This document shows positions 23,201 to 35,023 of a stretch of 64,000 nucleotides of DNA, piece by piece. Positions within the stretch are counted from its first letter, which is position 1. Every line of letters starts with the position of its first letter. Source of the DNA: Scedosporium boydii (Eukaryota; Ascomycota; Sordariomycetes; Microascales; Microascaceae); the NCBI GenBank assembly GCA_002221725.1, contig NJFT01000021.1, forward strand, positions 62,001 through 126,000, read 5' to 3'. Below the pieces are notes generated by a model. It did no database searches, was not told the DNA's origin, and saw nothing but the letters and a program-made list of their open reading frames with translations. The position numbers were made by a program, and so were the translations under genes.

Positions 23201-25856
23201 GAAGCCATTGCTTCATATTAGTTCCGAATCCGCTGTTTTCCGCGTTGATGGATACAATGGCAGACGATGAAAAGCCCCGTCCTATTAGCATTTCCGTCCG
23301 TACTGGTCGTCGTCAGCCTGAGCGTCCTAAGCATTTCCTTGCCAGGCTGGCATTTTCGTCCAATTTGATTACACTCTTAATCTCAGAGACCCTCTGTTGC
23401 TGGGGAATGCGTCCAAGAGCAAGAGAAAGGAAGAGCAGGCGCAGAGCAGAGTGAGGCAATGAAGTGGGGGTTCTAAGAGTGCAGCTGCTGGCTGCCGGTG
23501 CCAGAAGATTCGATGTCACCCCTTGAAGAATTCGTAGTTACTAATTACAAAGGCACGCACGAAACGAAGAGTTCAAGACTAATGAGAGGTTGATGTGGTA
23601 GAGCAGGAGAGAAGTGTAACAGTGGAGCGTGAATGATCCCTATGACCCTATGATCTACGAGTACAATTCGATGTGAACCCTTGCCGACCCAGGTTTAGCA
23701 ACATCGAGACCAACTTCAATTGACCAATGATGCATAAATTCATCAAAGACCTAACATTTTCGGCACTTGCAGGTCAAGCCTGCCACTCCAATATAATCCC
23801 CCCAATCTTCCCAATTCTCTCCATGCTGTGTCGAGTTCAACTCCTCAGCATGCCTCCACCACATTGATTTTTCCCTCGGGTTTTGCATCGAGATCAAAGT
23901 CTGCCTCAACACTTGGTGGAGGTTGTTCGCATCCCAAACTCCTTCTCTACCTTTGTACACATTCGCATTTCCTGACGAGCAACGCCTTGACCTCCTCCTT
24001 CATACTCCCCTGCAACATTTCTCAAGTTTCGCTTTTTATATTGATCCCTTTTGTCACCAAGCTCACACATTTTCCATCGCAAGTTATTTTGTTCTCCTTT
24101 CGGACCTAATTCGCCACCGCCGCCCTTATTACCGCCTTGCCTTCTTTTCTCAGCTTTCCAAGTATCGTGGGCGTTGCAGAACCTCGAAGCACGGTATCCG
24201 GCCCTTCTCCTAATGCGCCGACGCCACTGCCCTGCCTGGAGGCAACATAGAACGTTGCTGGCGACCTAGAACGCTCCAAGTTGCAAGTCCGAAGTAGCGA
24301 TCGGGAGGGTCCCATTTTACGTACAAGAACCCATCCAGGGTTTCCGTCACATTCACTCCATACCACCGAGTTAAACCAATTTCTCGGCGTCCACATTTAA
24401 CCTAGGAATAACTAGAGAGCATTCGATGCACTGCAAGCGCCAGAGCTCCAATTGACCAACGGGAGGAGCAGGAAAGTTGGAACCTACTAGCCTTGCGCTG
24501 AACAAGTTTGCATTCGGAAAAATTACCGTCAAGACGTCTTCCCCATCGGACGAGGCGGAGGCTGGCGCCGCCTGGCGTCCAGTCGACCCATACCTGGACA
24601 CTCCGGGTAGCAAGTCTCATGTCAAGGAGGACCAGCCGTGGAAGCCCGGCACCGGTTCTGAAGGCTCACGGAGTTTGAGTCTGTTCTGGTCCCCCAATAT
24701 TAGCATCTTGTCTGGCTTCCTCTTCATCCTTGCCCTGCTGGTAAGTGATACATTCTCCTTCATTTCTGGTAATAATCCGGACTCGCTCTCGCATTGCGCT
24801 TTTCATTTAAACATCACGCTCGTCTCTCTTCCTACGATTCCCCTGCCCTCTGCCCTCTGCCCCTTCCCATTACCATATCAGCCAACGATTCACATTCCGT
24901 CGTGGTCGCGGGATCCCAGCATCGTGGTCTTATGGTGTGGGTTGCCCAGCTTCGGGGTGGCGATTGACTGAGAAGGTCAATGGGCAGCGAGCTTGTTTCC
25001 CGTCCTTTCCACGCGCGGTCTCACTGCGTTTTTGTGTCGATGGACCGACGCCAAGCGGTATCGAAGCGGGAACTGCACCATCTCCGTACAAAGTAGTCGA
25101 CGCCCTCCTCCGGCCAACCAAAATGCCGCCGAAACAACCCCGCCCCTTGTCTTCGGTTCTGTTATTACAATTAGGAAGCTTCCAAGTCTGCTTTGGCTCT
25201 GCGAAGTAACATTTGTAGTCTCGTTGTGTCTACTCGTACGACCTGTTCAAATGGGTCCAGCCCCGAGTCTGATGCAGCCATTGCGACCTCCTGGCACTCA
25301 TTGATGCATGCATCATAGACGGCCGGTTATGGGAAGGAGCCGTTACTTACGCCGGCCAACGCCCCGAAGCTTCGCCCCCATACTCCTGCTACCTGCCACA
25401 CTTGAACATGACCTTTCCCCGCATCTAGCTCAAGACCTGGTCATTGCTGGCTTCGAGATATGTGTGTTCATGATTCCCCCAATTATCCACTTTTAACCAC
25501 CCGAGCCGCGCTGCCCACAGCAAAGCCTTGTATCTATCATGCGACTATATCAGAGCTCCTGCCCCTCCGTATTCTTCATTCAATAAATTCCTTTTTGTCT
25601 GGCATCATAAGCCCCCAAAAGCCGTCGCTCAAGAAGCGTTTACTGACGATCGCCGACCGCTACCTGTTCCCTGTACTAGACCTCACAGCTTTTACTCCAA
25701 GACGCCAGCCGCCTGCGACTCTCGGCCAAATTATTCTCGTCGCAATTCTCCCTTGGTCCCTTATTCTCTCCCGCTTCGCAGCTCCTCATTCAAGAACCCG
25801 TGTGCGAAAATCCAGCGCCCTTCCCTACCGTTCTGCCGACCTCGAGACTTCTCACA
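20230..25856. other. Large gene-poor interval, 5.6 kb
   Basis: This is the largest gap of the conserved part. Open frames are short, overlapping and lack domains. Five perfect TACGAAGTA-type 9-mers occur here (20372, 21333, 21842, 22867, 22886). From about 23,900 the plus strand becomes C/T-rich up to the hexokinase start, which suggests a long promoter and leader. A 164-codon frame at 24,477 begins at TTG, has no ATG in a sensible place and no recognised domain, so it is not called. Confidence 0.5.
22867..22894. repeat. Inverted pair of the TACTTCGTA / TACGAAGTA motif
   Basis: TACTTCGTA at 22867-22875 and TACGAAGTA at 22886-22894 form an inverted pair 10 bases apart, able to make a hairpin. 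It is the densest instance of a motif found at ten places in the window. Confidence 0.7.
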
Positions 25857-27782
25857 ATGGCCCTCGAAGCCGAAACTAAAAAGGTAGTCTCCCAATTCGA
25901 GCTAGCTGATCAAGATGTCAACCGCGCCACACTCGAGTTCCTCCGACAAATGGGTAAGTCGAAAGGATGGTTAAGATTGAGAATTGTTTTCTACAAATCT
26001 CACACATTCGGTTCGATCCTGTCGTGAGTGTGCAATGAAGCTGACTCCCACCAGACGAGGGGCTCAAGAAGGATGGTACAAGCTTGAGCCAGATCCCCAC
26101 ATTCGTCACCGGCGTGCCAGACGGGACTGAGAAGGTAAGAATCCTCCCCTCCCAGACGATCGCGAGAACTCTGGCAGTAGGAATGCTGATGCGAACCAAT
26201 TTCTAATACCACCTTGTAATAGGGTCTCTATCTTGCCGTCGATCTTGGAGGCACAAATTTTCGAGTGTGCTCGGTGCAGCTAAACGGCGACACTACTTTC
26301 AATCTTACCTACGATAAGGTTGCCATTCCCAAGGAATTGATGGTCGCCCAAACTGCCCGCGAGCTGTTTGCCTTCCTAGCCAAGCAGATTGAAGAATTCC
26401 TAAAGAAACATCATGAGGATCATTTTGCCGCCCAAGTCGCGAAACGGAAGCTAGGCAATTCTCATGGAAAGGAGTCTTTTCGACTCGGCTTCACTTTCAG
26501 CTTCCCTGTAAACCAGATGGGAATCAACAAGGGCGAGCTTATCCGTTGGACCAAGGGCTTCGATATCCCCGATGCCGTGGGAAAAGATGTTTGCGCACTC
26601 CTCCAAGAGGAAATCGATAAACTTGGGCTTCCCGTCAAAGTTGCGGCCCTCGTCAACGATACCGTTGGCACGTTAATGGCCCGGTCGTATACCTCCACGG
26701 GGAGGGCCAAGTCAATCCTGGGTGCTATCTTTGGGACAGGAACGAACGGAGCCTATATCGAAAAGCTCTCCAACATCAAGAAACCTCTTCAAGGCATCTA
26801 CGACAAGTCGACGGGCGAGATGGTTGTCAACACGGAGTGGGGTTCTTTCGATAATCAGCTGAACGTGCTACCCACAACTCCGTGGGACAAGGCCCTGGAC
26901 GAATCGACGGTTAACCCGGGCTTCCAGATGTTTGAGAAGCGGGTTTCCGGAATGTTCTTGGGCGAAATTGTGCGCCTTGCGATTGTTGACATGATGAAGA
27001 ATGAACGGACCTCACTATTTCGAGACGCCAATTCCAGCTTCAATGACTGGAAATCCGTCACCACTGTCAGTCCTGAATCTAGTCTCCTGAAACCGTGGGG
27101 ACTTGACAGTGCCGTCATGTCTGTCGCGGCCTCCGATAACACGCCGGAGCTCTCCACCCTTCGGCAAGAACTGGAGGACACCTTGGAGGTTTTTGCGCCC
27201 TCCCTCGAGGATGCCCAAGCCTTCAAGGCCGTCGCAAACGCTGTGGGCCGGCGCGCCGCTAGGCTATCTGCGGTTGCTATTGGTGCGATTGTGTTGCAGT
27301 CCGGAAAATTAAGCGACCCCAAGGAAGATGTTATTGACATTGGCGTGGATGGAAGTCTCGTCGAGCACTATCCCTTCTTCCGCGATATGATATACGATGG
27401 CTTGAGGGCTATTGACGGCATTGGTCCCAAGGGCGCAGAGCGTATCCGAATTGGGATTGCCAAAGATGGCAGTGGCGTGGGCGCTGCTCTCATTGCGCTG
27501 ATGGCTGCTAATATGGAGAGCAATACAGACTTGGAGCAGCAGAACACACCAAGAGAGACAGGTACGTGGCTCAAGATTAGCAGCTACCCAGGCCCACAAA
27601 CCCATTAATATCACAATATTAATGATCAATAGTAGTAGATTGAGGAATTTGCATACTGACAGGCTCTGTTATTTTTTAATCTAGGAGAGGATTTGATTTC
27701 GAGCACTGCATTCACAGTAGCCGGCGTTGTTGGTATTGTTGCTCTTGCAACACTCTGGTGGACGAGACGTCAAAGAGCATAG
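25857..27782 (+). CDS. hxk: Hexokinase with C-terminal transmembrane anchor
   Basis: Four exons, join(25857..25953, 26055..26134, 26223..27561, 27685..27782), 537 residues. Hexokinase marks in order: GLYLAVDLGGTNFRVCSV (ATP phosphate-1), RLGFTFSFPVNQ and IRWTKGFDIP (sugar site), AALVNDTVGTLMA with the catalytic Asp, GTGTNGAYIE, VNTEWGSF, and a C-terminal GIAKDGSGVGAALIALMAA. It phosphorylates glucose or fructose at C6 and often takes part in glucose sensing. The usual protein ends near ALIALMAA. Here a GTACGT donor at 27562 and a CTAG acceptor at 27684 add a last exon with an 18-residue hydrophobic segment (AFTVAGVVGIVALATLWW) and a basic TRRQRA end, a tail-anchor pattern. If that intron is retained the protein ends 15 residues later without an anchor. 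Confidence 0.93.
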
Positions 27783-28133
27783 CATCCATCATGAATGACT
27801 TTCGAGTTTTACTTCCTCTTTTTTTTTTTTTATGAACGAGACCAATAGCCATGGCACTTCCTTATGATATTTCTAATTGCCTTTGCTTCTGTGTGTTTTT
27901 GTCTGGAGAGTATTGATTCCTGTTATCCTGTTCATTCTGTATCAATGTGTTTCATCAGCATAAATATATTAGTATACATATCAAACCCAAAATATGTAGG
28001 TTGTTCTGTATATTATCTCTAAATTCAATCGTTTTCAGTCATAATGCATCCTTCTGATGATCGTTTCCATCGCTTACTCTATGTCTAGATACACATATGG
28101 AAATAATATCACCGGTCGGCTCTTACCAGCCAT
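27783..28133. other. Convergent 3' spacer after hexokinase
   Basis: About 350 AT-rich bases with a T13 run near 27,820 and TATATT-rich sequence to 28,020, consistent with cleavage/polyadenylation regions for both flanking genes. No gene is seen. Confidence 0.45.
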
Positions 28134-29213
28134 CTAGCTTCCAAATGCCCCAGAAGGATAAGCCCTATCCCTCTTCTTCCTAGCGGTCGAGCTACTTCTA
28201 GAGCTTTGCCCCGAGCTACATCCACTCGCGCGACCACCTGCCTTTGGCGGGGGTGCCATGTCTGCGGGGAGGTCGTTCCACTCAGTCTCCGGCCTCTGGT
28301 TTTGGAATGACTGACCCGAGCCAGTTCTCGGGGGTGGCGGCGCGCTCCTGGGAGGCAAGTTGGCGAGTCTGGCAGTCGCGCCAAGGGGCAACGGTTGCGC
28401 AATTGGCGGAGATGAGTTTGACGGTATCGAAGACGGAGCAGCTAGAGGGGATATGTCGCGACGAACGACCCAGGCCGAGTCCGGGCGGAGTTTGAAGTAG
28501 TAGCCTTCTACCGGTTTTGGATCCGAGGTGAACCCCCTGGACTTGTACCACCTGAGTCCTTCTTCGTTTTCTGTCCAGGCGTGCGCGTAGACGGCTTGGA
28601 CGTTTAGGCTGGGATCGCGCCGTACCGTGGCGAGAACTTCGTCGAGGGCCGCGGCGGCGAGACCGAGCGCGCGATAGGGGGAGAGGAGGCAAAGAGATTC
28701 GATGTAGAGGACTTGATTCGCGTCTTCCGAAACATGGCCAGGCGCCCTGGCGCCGACAGCTACGGTTGCATCGTCAATACGACAGACTATGCTGCCGACA
28801 ACCTTTGACGACGAAGGTGACAAAGGAACATCGTCGGACCAAGTTATGACGCGAGAGAAGAGAGCGGACGCGGCGGGGTCGAGCATGCGTTGGTAGAAGG
28901 TGTCGGGGTACGCCACGGGGAGGAGGAGGGAGTTGATGCGACGAAGGGCGGTGATGTCGTCGACGGAGATGGGCCGGATGGTGGCCTGGGGGTGGGGGTG
29001 GATGATGGGTGGGATCGTCGGGGCAGCGGTGGGAGCCACTGGCTGCGGAGGGGCGGATGATGATGACGGAGTGGACGGTGGCTTGGCGGCGGGGGGTTGC
29101 TGGGGAGGCTGCTTCGGTGCGGTCGAGGGAGGAGGAGCGTATTTGGGCTGCTTCTTTTGGTTCAGGAAAGAGAGGATGGACGACTGGGTCGTCTTGGCTG
29201 TTGGGAGAGACAT
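28134..29213 (-). CDS. GNAT N-acetyltransferase, NAA50 (San)-like
   Basis: A single exon of 359 residues. A proline-rich leader (about residues 20-70) precedes a GNAT domain. The domain opens with ATIRPISVDDITALRRINSLLLPVAYPDTFYQRM, the substrate-entry helices typical of NAA50. It continues with GSIVCRIDD, YIESLCLLSPYRALGLAAAALDEVL (acetyl-CoA loop, here RALGLA in place of the usual R/Q-x-x-G-x-G/A) and YAHAWTENEEGLRWYKSRGF, ending EGYYFKLRPDSAWVVRRDI. NAA50 acetylates N-terminal Met of selected proteins and supports sister-chromatid cohesion in animals. The extreme N-terminus QSSILSFLNQKK resembles a PCNA-interacting (PIP) box. The C-terminal 110 residues are low-complexity and basic. Start chosen as the first ATG. 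Confidence 0.8.
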   Translation of the reverse strand: MSLPTAKTTQSSILSFLNQKKQPKYAPPPSTAPKQPPQQPPAAKPPSTPSSSSAPPQPVAPTAAPTIPPIIHPHPQATIRPISVDDITALRRINSLLLPVAYPDTFYQRMLDPAASALFSRVITWSDDVPLSPSSSKVVGSIVCRIDDATVAVGARAPGHVSEDANQVLYIESLCLLSPYRALGLAAAALDEVLATVRRDPSLNVQAVYAHAWTENEEGLRWYKSRGFTSDPKPVEGYYFKLRPDSAWVVRRDISPLAAPSSIPSNSSPPIAQPLPLGATARLANLPPRSAPPPPRTGSGQSFQNQRPETEWNDLPADMAPPPKAGGRASGCSSGQSSRSSSTARKKRDRAYPSGAFGS

Positions 29214-31258
29214 GGTACAGGCAGACTATCGAATAATTTCGTTTTCACTCCGTAGCACGTGGGAAACGCAGGGCTCGCGACGAGGGAAGGCGTGTTAGGT
29301 GTGAGGTGGTTGAAGGCGAGGAGAATAACAATAATACAACTTGGGAAGGCAAACTGGAAGAAGCAGTGGGAATATAAAGTCTCAATTCGGTCTCCAATCT
29401 TGTTGCCCCTGAGACTTGAGATCGTAGCGCTAAGCGGGATGGGGAGTTTGGTTTGGCGCATGAAGCCACCGTCTATGGCTGAAAGAGGTTCCACATGGGA
29501 GAGTTCATGCAAACAGACTCCCATGTGAGGATGCTGGATCGGAGAGGCAGTTTTCAGTTTAGTAGATTGTCCTCAGACTAGGTTAGCCTGGCACTCAAAC
29601 CCGCCTAAGTGCGCACGCAGTATGAAGAACATTTGACATACTGAGGAACGATGTATGCACCTTGATGACTTATCGAATTGATACATCTGGTGTCAAGGTG
29701 CTTTCGGCAACATTTTAATGCAATGACTACTCTTGCCTAAGAAAGACCTGAACACAAATAACATTTACGGAGGACCACTGGTATTAGCGCCCGTAAACAT
29801 TTGCGACAAACGGCATTAAATGGTGTTTGGTGGTCTTAAAGACCACTCTAGACAATATATATTCATCGATGTGCCTGTCCTCAAAACAACCAAACACAAC
29901 GCAATGGCAAGATGACGATGAGACTGAAGCACCTCCAGGTTACTTGGAGAATGTGGACGACAGACAGTCTTCGGCCGGGGTCGCCCTGGGGAAACGACGG
30001 AGAAGAAGACTGCTTGTGGTCACTTGAGTCATTCGACTCAGTCTCGATTGCGTGCACGTTGAGGAATACTATGGCAGTGTCACTTCGTACGCCAAAGTTT
30101 CCTGCCTTGTGTCAACGGCAAAGGAGCAGGCCCAACCCATTTCCCCCTAACTCTAAGTCATTCCATATACTGCCCGGATATTATCAGACCTAATGCCCAT
30201 CCGTAACTCGTAGAACGACTAGATAGAGCAGGGGGATCCACATAGAAGGGGGAAAACTTGAGCTGAAGGAGGGAGTTGGGCTGGAACCTGAGGTGATATG
30301 GTGCTTGAGACCATGTTCAATCTATCCCAATTTTTTGAGTAAGTTTATACTGGATGCGGCATCAAACGATTACTTCGTAAGACTTCCGTAGCTCGCCGCC
30401 AGCTGGGTCTCGGTGCCTGCATCAACGGCGAGTACTTCTGCGTACGAAGTGGTGTTTAGTATTAGAGCCTGGCCTGGCTCCTACAGCGCAGGCAGCAGCA
30501 ACTCAAATCCAATAATCAAGCTGTTGGCTGAATCAAAATGCTCGAGTTTGCATTCATCAATGACTTTATGTTAATAGTAGGTCTGAAGAGTGAACCTTCT
30601 TCTCCTAAGAGTTCTTACCGTGCTCCCACTATTCAATAGTGGACGTTTATTAATACTTTGCAGGCTGCAGCAAGATGTAGCTCATCAGGACGTACATCAT
30701 CGATGGAGTCTCGCAATTCATCCCTGACAACAATTTGAATGTGAATGGACCTTCTCTTCCGGTGCTCTCCCGGATTTTGCCCGTCCTGATTCGACGCGGC
30801 TCTCTCCCTAATCATCCAAACTTGAACCTTGCAAAACCTCCCTCCACCCACCCGAATCAGAAATCCTGCTAGGCCCTTTGATTCTGATGAGCATCTAAAC
30901 GCAAATGGTGACAGCTCTGATTTGATTTTTTTTTTTTTCCCTCCCTTTCTTTATCGAAGCCCCTGATTAAGCCAACAAGCAGGCTCCATAATTTATTGTC
31001 TTCCTCTTTCCAATCTCTTTCCTCCTTTCTCTCTATCCCCCTTTCCTCACTTTTATTGCATCATCGATCTCTTTTTGCGGGAGGGCGTTGCGTATCCTCC
31101 ATTGGTCCAGATCCAGAGGGCGTCGCTCGGAACAATTGGGTCTATCACCCGACGACTGTGTCGGATCTCAGGCTGAAGGACTCGCCATCACAGGAGGCAA
31201 CCGAACCAACTCAAACATCCTTGTACAACACTTTTATTCATCATCCCTGAATACAGCC
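29214..31258. other. Intergenic, 2.0 kb, divergent promoters of the GNAT and SGF11 genes
   Basis: No gene is recognised. A strong plus-strand pyrimidine tract (about 30,925-31,075, with T11 at 30,928) precedes SGF11 and looks like a fungal promoter/leader CT-block. One perfect TACTTCGTA lies at 30,371-30,379. Confidence 0.5.
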
Positions 31259-32554
31259 ATGGCTTCGTCCACTGGCAAAGCGGGACTTATCTCCCCTAGT
31301 GAGGATGGCGATGCCCTCGATCAAGTCGTGAGTACTATTTCCTCGCATCTCGTCCTATGAAAGCCCCTCGACAACAGCACGAGATCGAACATGCTACGCC
31401 CCCTCCGGCAATGTTGGCGTCCCACCTAGCGACGCAGAACTCACTCACATTTTGAAATGTACCGCCGGCTGACACTTGTTCCACCGTTCATCCAGGCGCG
31501 TGCTGTCCTCGACGACATCCTTTACAACATCATCCAAGACCTCCTAAGCAAAACCCACATGGAAGAAAAACTTGCCCGGGCCACGACAGCCTCAATCCGT
31601 GTCGAGAAGCTCGCCGCCGACGCCGCGGACAGCAGCGGCGACTCGAAACCCGACGTACGAATCGAGACCGACGCAGCGATATACGAAGACGGCAAAGTGA
31701 TGCTCAAAGGGAACCCGCTTAAGACGACGAAGGATATCCTATGCCCGCGTTGCCATCTCCCACGCCTCTTGTACCCGACCGATGGTAAAGGTGCGCGGAA
31801 GCCAGATCCTAGCGGCATTTATTGCAAGAAGCATCCTTATATCGATAAACCCGGCTACGACATTTACGGCCAAACCTGGGTTCCCCAAGGCCCAGGTAGA
31901 GGAAAGAAGAAGAAGGACATGGAGAAGAAGCTCGACGAGACGGGCGCACCCGAACAACGACCTGCAAACGTGCTTTCGTTCCCGTCCGCCACATGCAGTA
32001 AATGCAAGCGCTGCATCCTCGTCACAAGGCTCAACAATCACATGGGTGCGTGTATTGGAAATAGTGGGCGGAATGCTAGCAGGGCCGCTGCTCAAAAAAT
32101 CAGCAACGGCAGTAATGCCAATAGCCAAGATGCAACACCCCCTTCGAGCCAGAAAGGCACTCCAAGGCCCGGCTCAAGAGCGACGAGTCCAAAGAAGCGA
32201 GACGCCGAGCACGTGGAAGATGAAGAGGACTCTGAGACTAACCATAAGAAGAAGAAGCTGAAGCCGTCGGCGCCAGCCGTCAAGATCAAGATAAAACCGC
32301 CCAAGCCGTCTACGCTTGGTGGAAAGAAGGCCAGGCCGAGCTCCAACCTGAGCATGGAGCACAAGCTAGATGGTCCACAGAAGAAGGGCTTGGACGCCGT
32401 GCCAGCAAAGAAGGCGAACCCTAAGGCACCCTCACCTCTGAAGAAGGGTAACAAGCTTATGAACAAAGCTCTTCTCTCGTCCCCGGCGAAGAATGGCAGG
32501 GATGCCGAGGTCGCGTCGGAATCGTCGGGCACGATGTCATCACCTCCCCGTTAG
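31259..32554 (+). CDS. SGF11: SAGA deubiquitinase-module subunit SGF11
   Basis: Two exons, join(31259..31327, 31496..32554), 375 residues. After a 23-residue first exon, ARAVLDDILYNIIQDLLSKTH is the long N-terminal helix by which Sgf11 packs against Sus1 and Ubp8. A four-Cys/His patch follows (CPRCHLPRLLYPTDGKG, then YCKKHPYIDKPG). The Sgf11 zinc finger is CSKCKRCILVTRLNNHMGAC with the C-x2-C...H-x3-C arrangement, then GNSGRNASRAAAQ, the diagnostic GRN(A/S)SR segment that in yeast contacts the nucleosome acidic patch. The last 180 residues are Lys/Ser/Pro-rich and disordered. The protein acts in removal of ubiquitin from H2B. The yeast protein is only about 100 residues, so the extra Cys patch and basic tail are additions seen in filamentous fungi. 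Confidence 0.82.
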
Positions 32555-33456
32555 AGGCGTAATCATCTCCACCCAACAAAATTTGGTTCCTATTCACACG
32601 CACCCCGCTTGCGTGTCAGGGCATTCTTAAATCCGCAAGGAGGCCCGGAGGCTCTTTCATTGTCAAATCCTTCCCCATTCAGACTTAATGGGATACTCGT
32701 GGTCTATTCGTCGAAGGCCAAACCTATCCAAAGGAACAAACGTTTGATTCCAAACAATCCATGCGACCTACCACTCTTATCTTTCGATGACGTCGACTCT
32801 CGACGTTCTTCGAATGTTCCCGTAACTGCCCCCAAAAATCTTGTTTTCCTTGGATGAAAGGAGAAACAAACCCTCTTCTACAGCTCCGCGCCCAGGGTTT
32901 AACATCCTATATCATAACCTTTTATTGCCTTTTGGACGCTTTCGAAGCAGTCCAGACACAATTGTACCAATTCAGAAAAGAAAATGCCAGCATACGGCAG
33001 ATTCGCAGTAAGGGCGGCTTATCCCTCGTTTGGCTTCCATGCATGCCTATATCCTTTTTTTTTCTTGATCTTGGTTTAGGGTCCCACTGTGGTCATACAT
33101 CCGGTCTTGCATCTACGTTTGCATCAGGGAAGGCGAAGGCGTTTTAGTGTTTAGAACAGTTGCTTTCCAGAAAGAAAATGAAGCATGGTGATTTCTGCTT
33201 TACTAGCCCGTATACAAACTTAACTGCAGCTGTTCTCGGTGTTTCAGTTCTTCGTGTTGGTTATTTTGTGCAGCCCGTGAGCGATACGCGTAGACGAAGG
33301 GGACCGTGATATCTTTAGAAGACTGACGAATTGATCATCCAACTCCAAACTCCTTTACACTGGGAAAGCAAATAGGCCCACGAAGCCCGATTCCCGCTAG
33401 CTAGAAACCCAAGGCCCAAAGTCTATATACTTCCAACCCCGGCGTCTCACCGGCAT
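32555..33456. other. Convergent spacer, 0.9 kb
   Basis: The spacer lies between the stop codons of SGF11 and the cyclophilin. It has T-rich patches (T10 near 33,054) and no recognised gene. Confidence 0.45.
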
Positions 33457-34089
33457 CTATACCCTGGTTACAGCATTCTCGGCGTCATCTACAACCCAGG
33501 CCCTCACGATCTTCACATCCTCCACCGGTCGGTCCTCAGCACCCGTCTTGACAAGCCCTAGCCTCTTCACGACGCCCATCCCGCTCTTGACCCTACCGAA
33601 GACGGTATGCTTCCCATCAAGCCAAGGCGTCGGCGCTAACGTAACGAAGAACTGCGATCCGTTCGTATTCTTCCCCGAGTTCGCCATGGAGAGGACGCCG
33701 GCGCCCGTGTGGCGCAGCTCGGGGAGGATCTCGTCCTCGAAGGGCTGGCCCCAGATGGAGCTGCCGCCGCGGCCGGTGCCGGTGGGATCGCCGGCCTGGA
33801 ACATGAAGTTGGGGATTATGCGGTGAATCGGGGTGTTGTTGTAGTAGCCGCGGCGGGCGAGGGAGGAGAAGTTTTCGCAGGTCTTGGGGGCATGGTCGGT
33901 GTAGAGCTCGAGCGTGAATGTGCCCTGTTTATGGTGGGGGACGGAGGGGCAAGGCGCCTCGAGTTAGCTCTTGGGGTCAACAGATGGAGGCGAGTAAAGC
34001 GTACGTCGGTCCGAGTGCTGGGCAAATTGGGGGGTTTTGGGGTAATTATTGCTTACCATTGAGGTCTCTATGGCTACGTTTGTCGTCAT
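33457..34089 (-). CDS. CYP1: Peptidyl-prolyl cis-trans isomerase, PPIL1-type cyclophilin
   Basis: Two exons, complement(join(33457..33924, 34057..34089)), 166 residues. The 11-residue first exon ([11 protein letters not shown]) joins in phase 0 to [19 protein letters not shown]. The active-site set is present: [13 protein letters not shown] (Arg, Phe, Met, Gln), [24 protein letters not shown] (including the Trp and His linked to cyclosporin binding), and a closing [13 protein letters not shown]. The short form without extra domains corresponds to the spliceosomal PPIL1/Cyp1 group. Identity rests on length and N-terminal sequence; another small cytosolic cyclophilin is less likely. Confidence 0.92.
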
Positions 34090-35023
34090 TTTCCCACTCG
34101 TCCCTTTAGACTTTTGCGGCAGTTTGTAGGGAGAGTACTGGGGTTTTGAGAATTCTCAATTGAAGCTTCACCAATTGATACTCTCGATGGGCGACGAAGT
34201 TCAAGTCTCAATACTGGATCAATTTGGAGTGTTTTAGTGGGTCCCAGCGCTCGGCAGCTCTGAAGTGAGCCTCGCTCCTACCTCAGACACCATTGCAGCA
34301 CACTAAGATTGAGAGCTGAAGAAGGCACATCCACTATCCGGACCAGTGCTGGTTCCAGTAATAGGCCACGAATACGTAATAGTTGCGGCCAACCAGGCAT
34401 TGATCCAATCCCAAATCTGTTTGTCCTGGCTCAGTCGGACTCGAGCCAAACTTTAAACTAACCTGGATCAAAGAACAACTAACTTCCAACCATCATTGAT
34501 CTTCAATGTTCCTTCTCCGGTTCTTCATCATGATTGATCAATTGATTTGATTCCTCACTCTTATTGAAGCCCTTTCTTATGCACTAGAGCACTAGTTACT
34601 TGAAATTGAAGTCTGTATCACGGTTTACTTATTTGTCCTTCCGTCATCATCTCTGTCTTAGAATTCAATTTCACTGTTTGATACAGAAGCACATTCATCT
34701 ATAGAGTCGCCAACCTCGCACTACAAGCTCGTGCCCACATCAGTCTTAGAGCTTCCATGACGTTGAGCCTGTAGCTCTGCCCCAGAGCACTTCGGATCTT
34801 GATTTTGTCCCTCTGGCATAGGCCTCCGGGGCCTTTGTAATAAGAGATCAAACGGTTCGCTGTTGCCAGACCAACATTACGTGTCTCTTTCCGAGTCTTC
34901 CCCCTCCGTTTGCTGCCCATTCCAACATCTTTCACACTCCGAGAATCTTCTGTCCATACTCCCCTCTCCCAAAACTAGTCTCCTTCTCCCGGCCACTACG
35001 GAACAAGATCATCTACCGCGGCC
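34090..35023. other. Divergent promoter region, cyclophilin / signal peptide peptidase
   Basis: About 930 bases with no gene. The final 150 bases before the plus-strand gene are C/T-rich, as expected for a leader. Confidence 0.45.

Noticed and set aside
24477..24971. A 164-codon plus-strand frame upstream of hexokinase with a hydrophobic stretch
   Set aside because: It begins at TTG, has no well-placed ATG and no domain, and lies in a C/T-rich leader-like region. A minus-strand frame overlaps it equally well.
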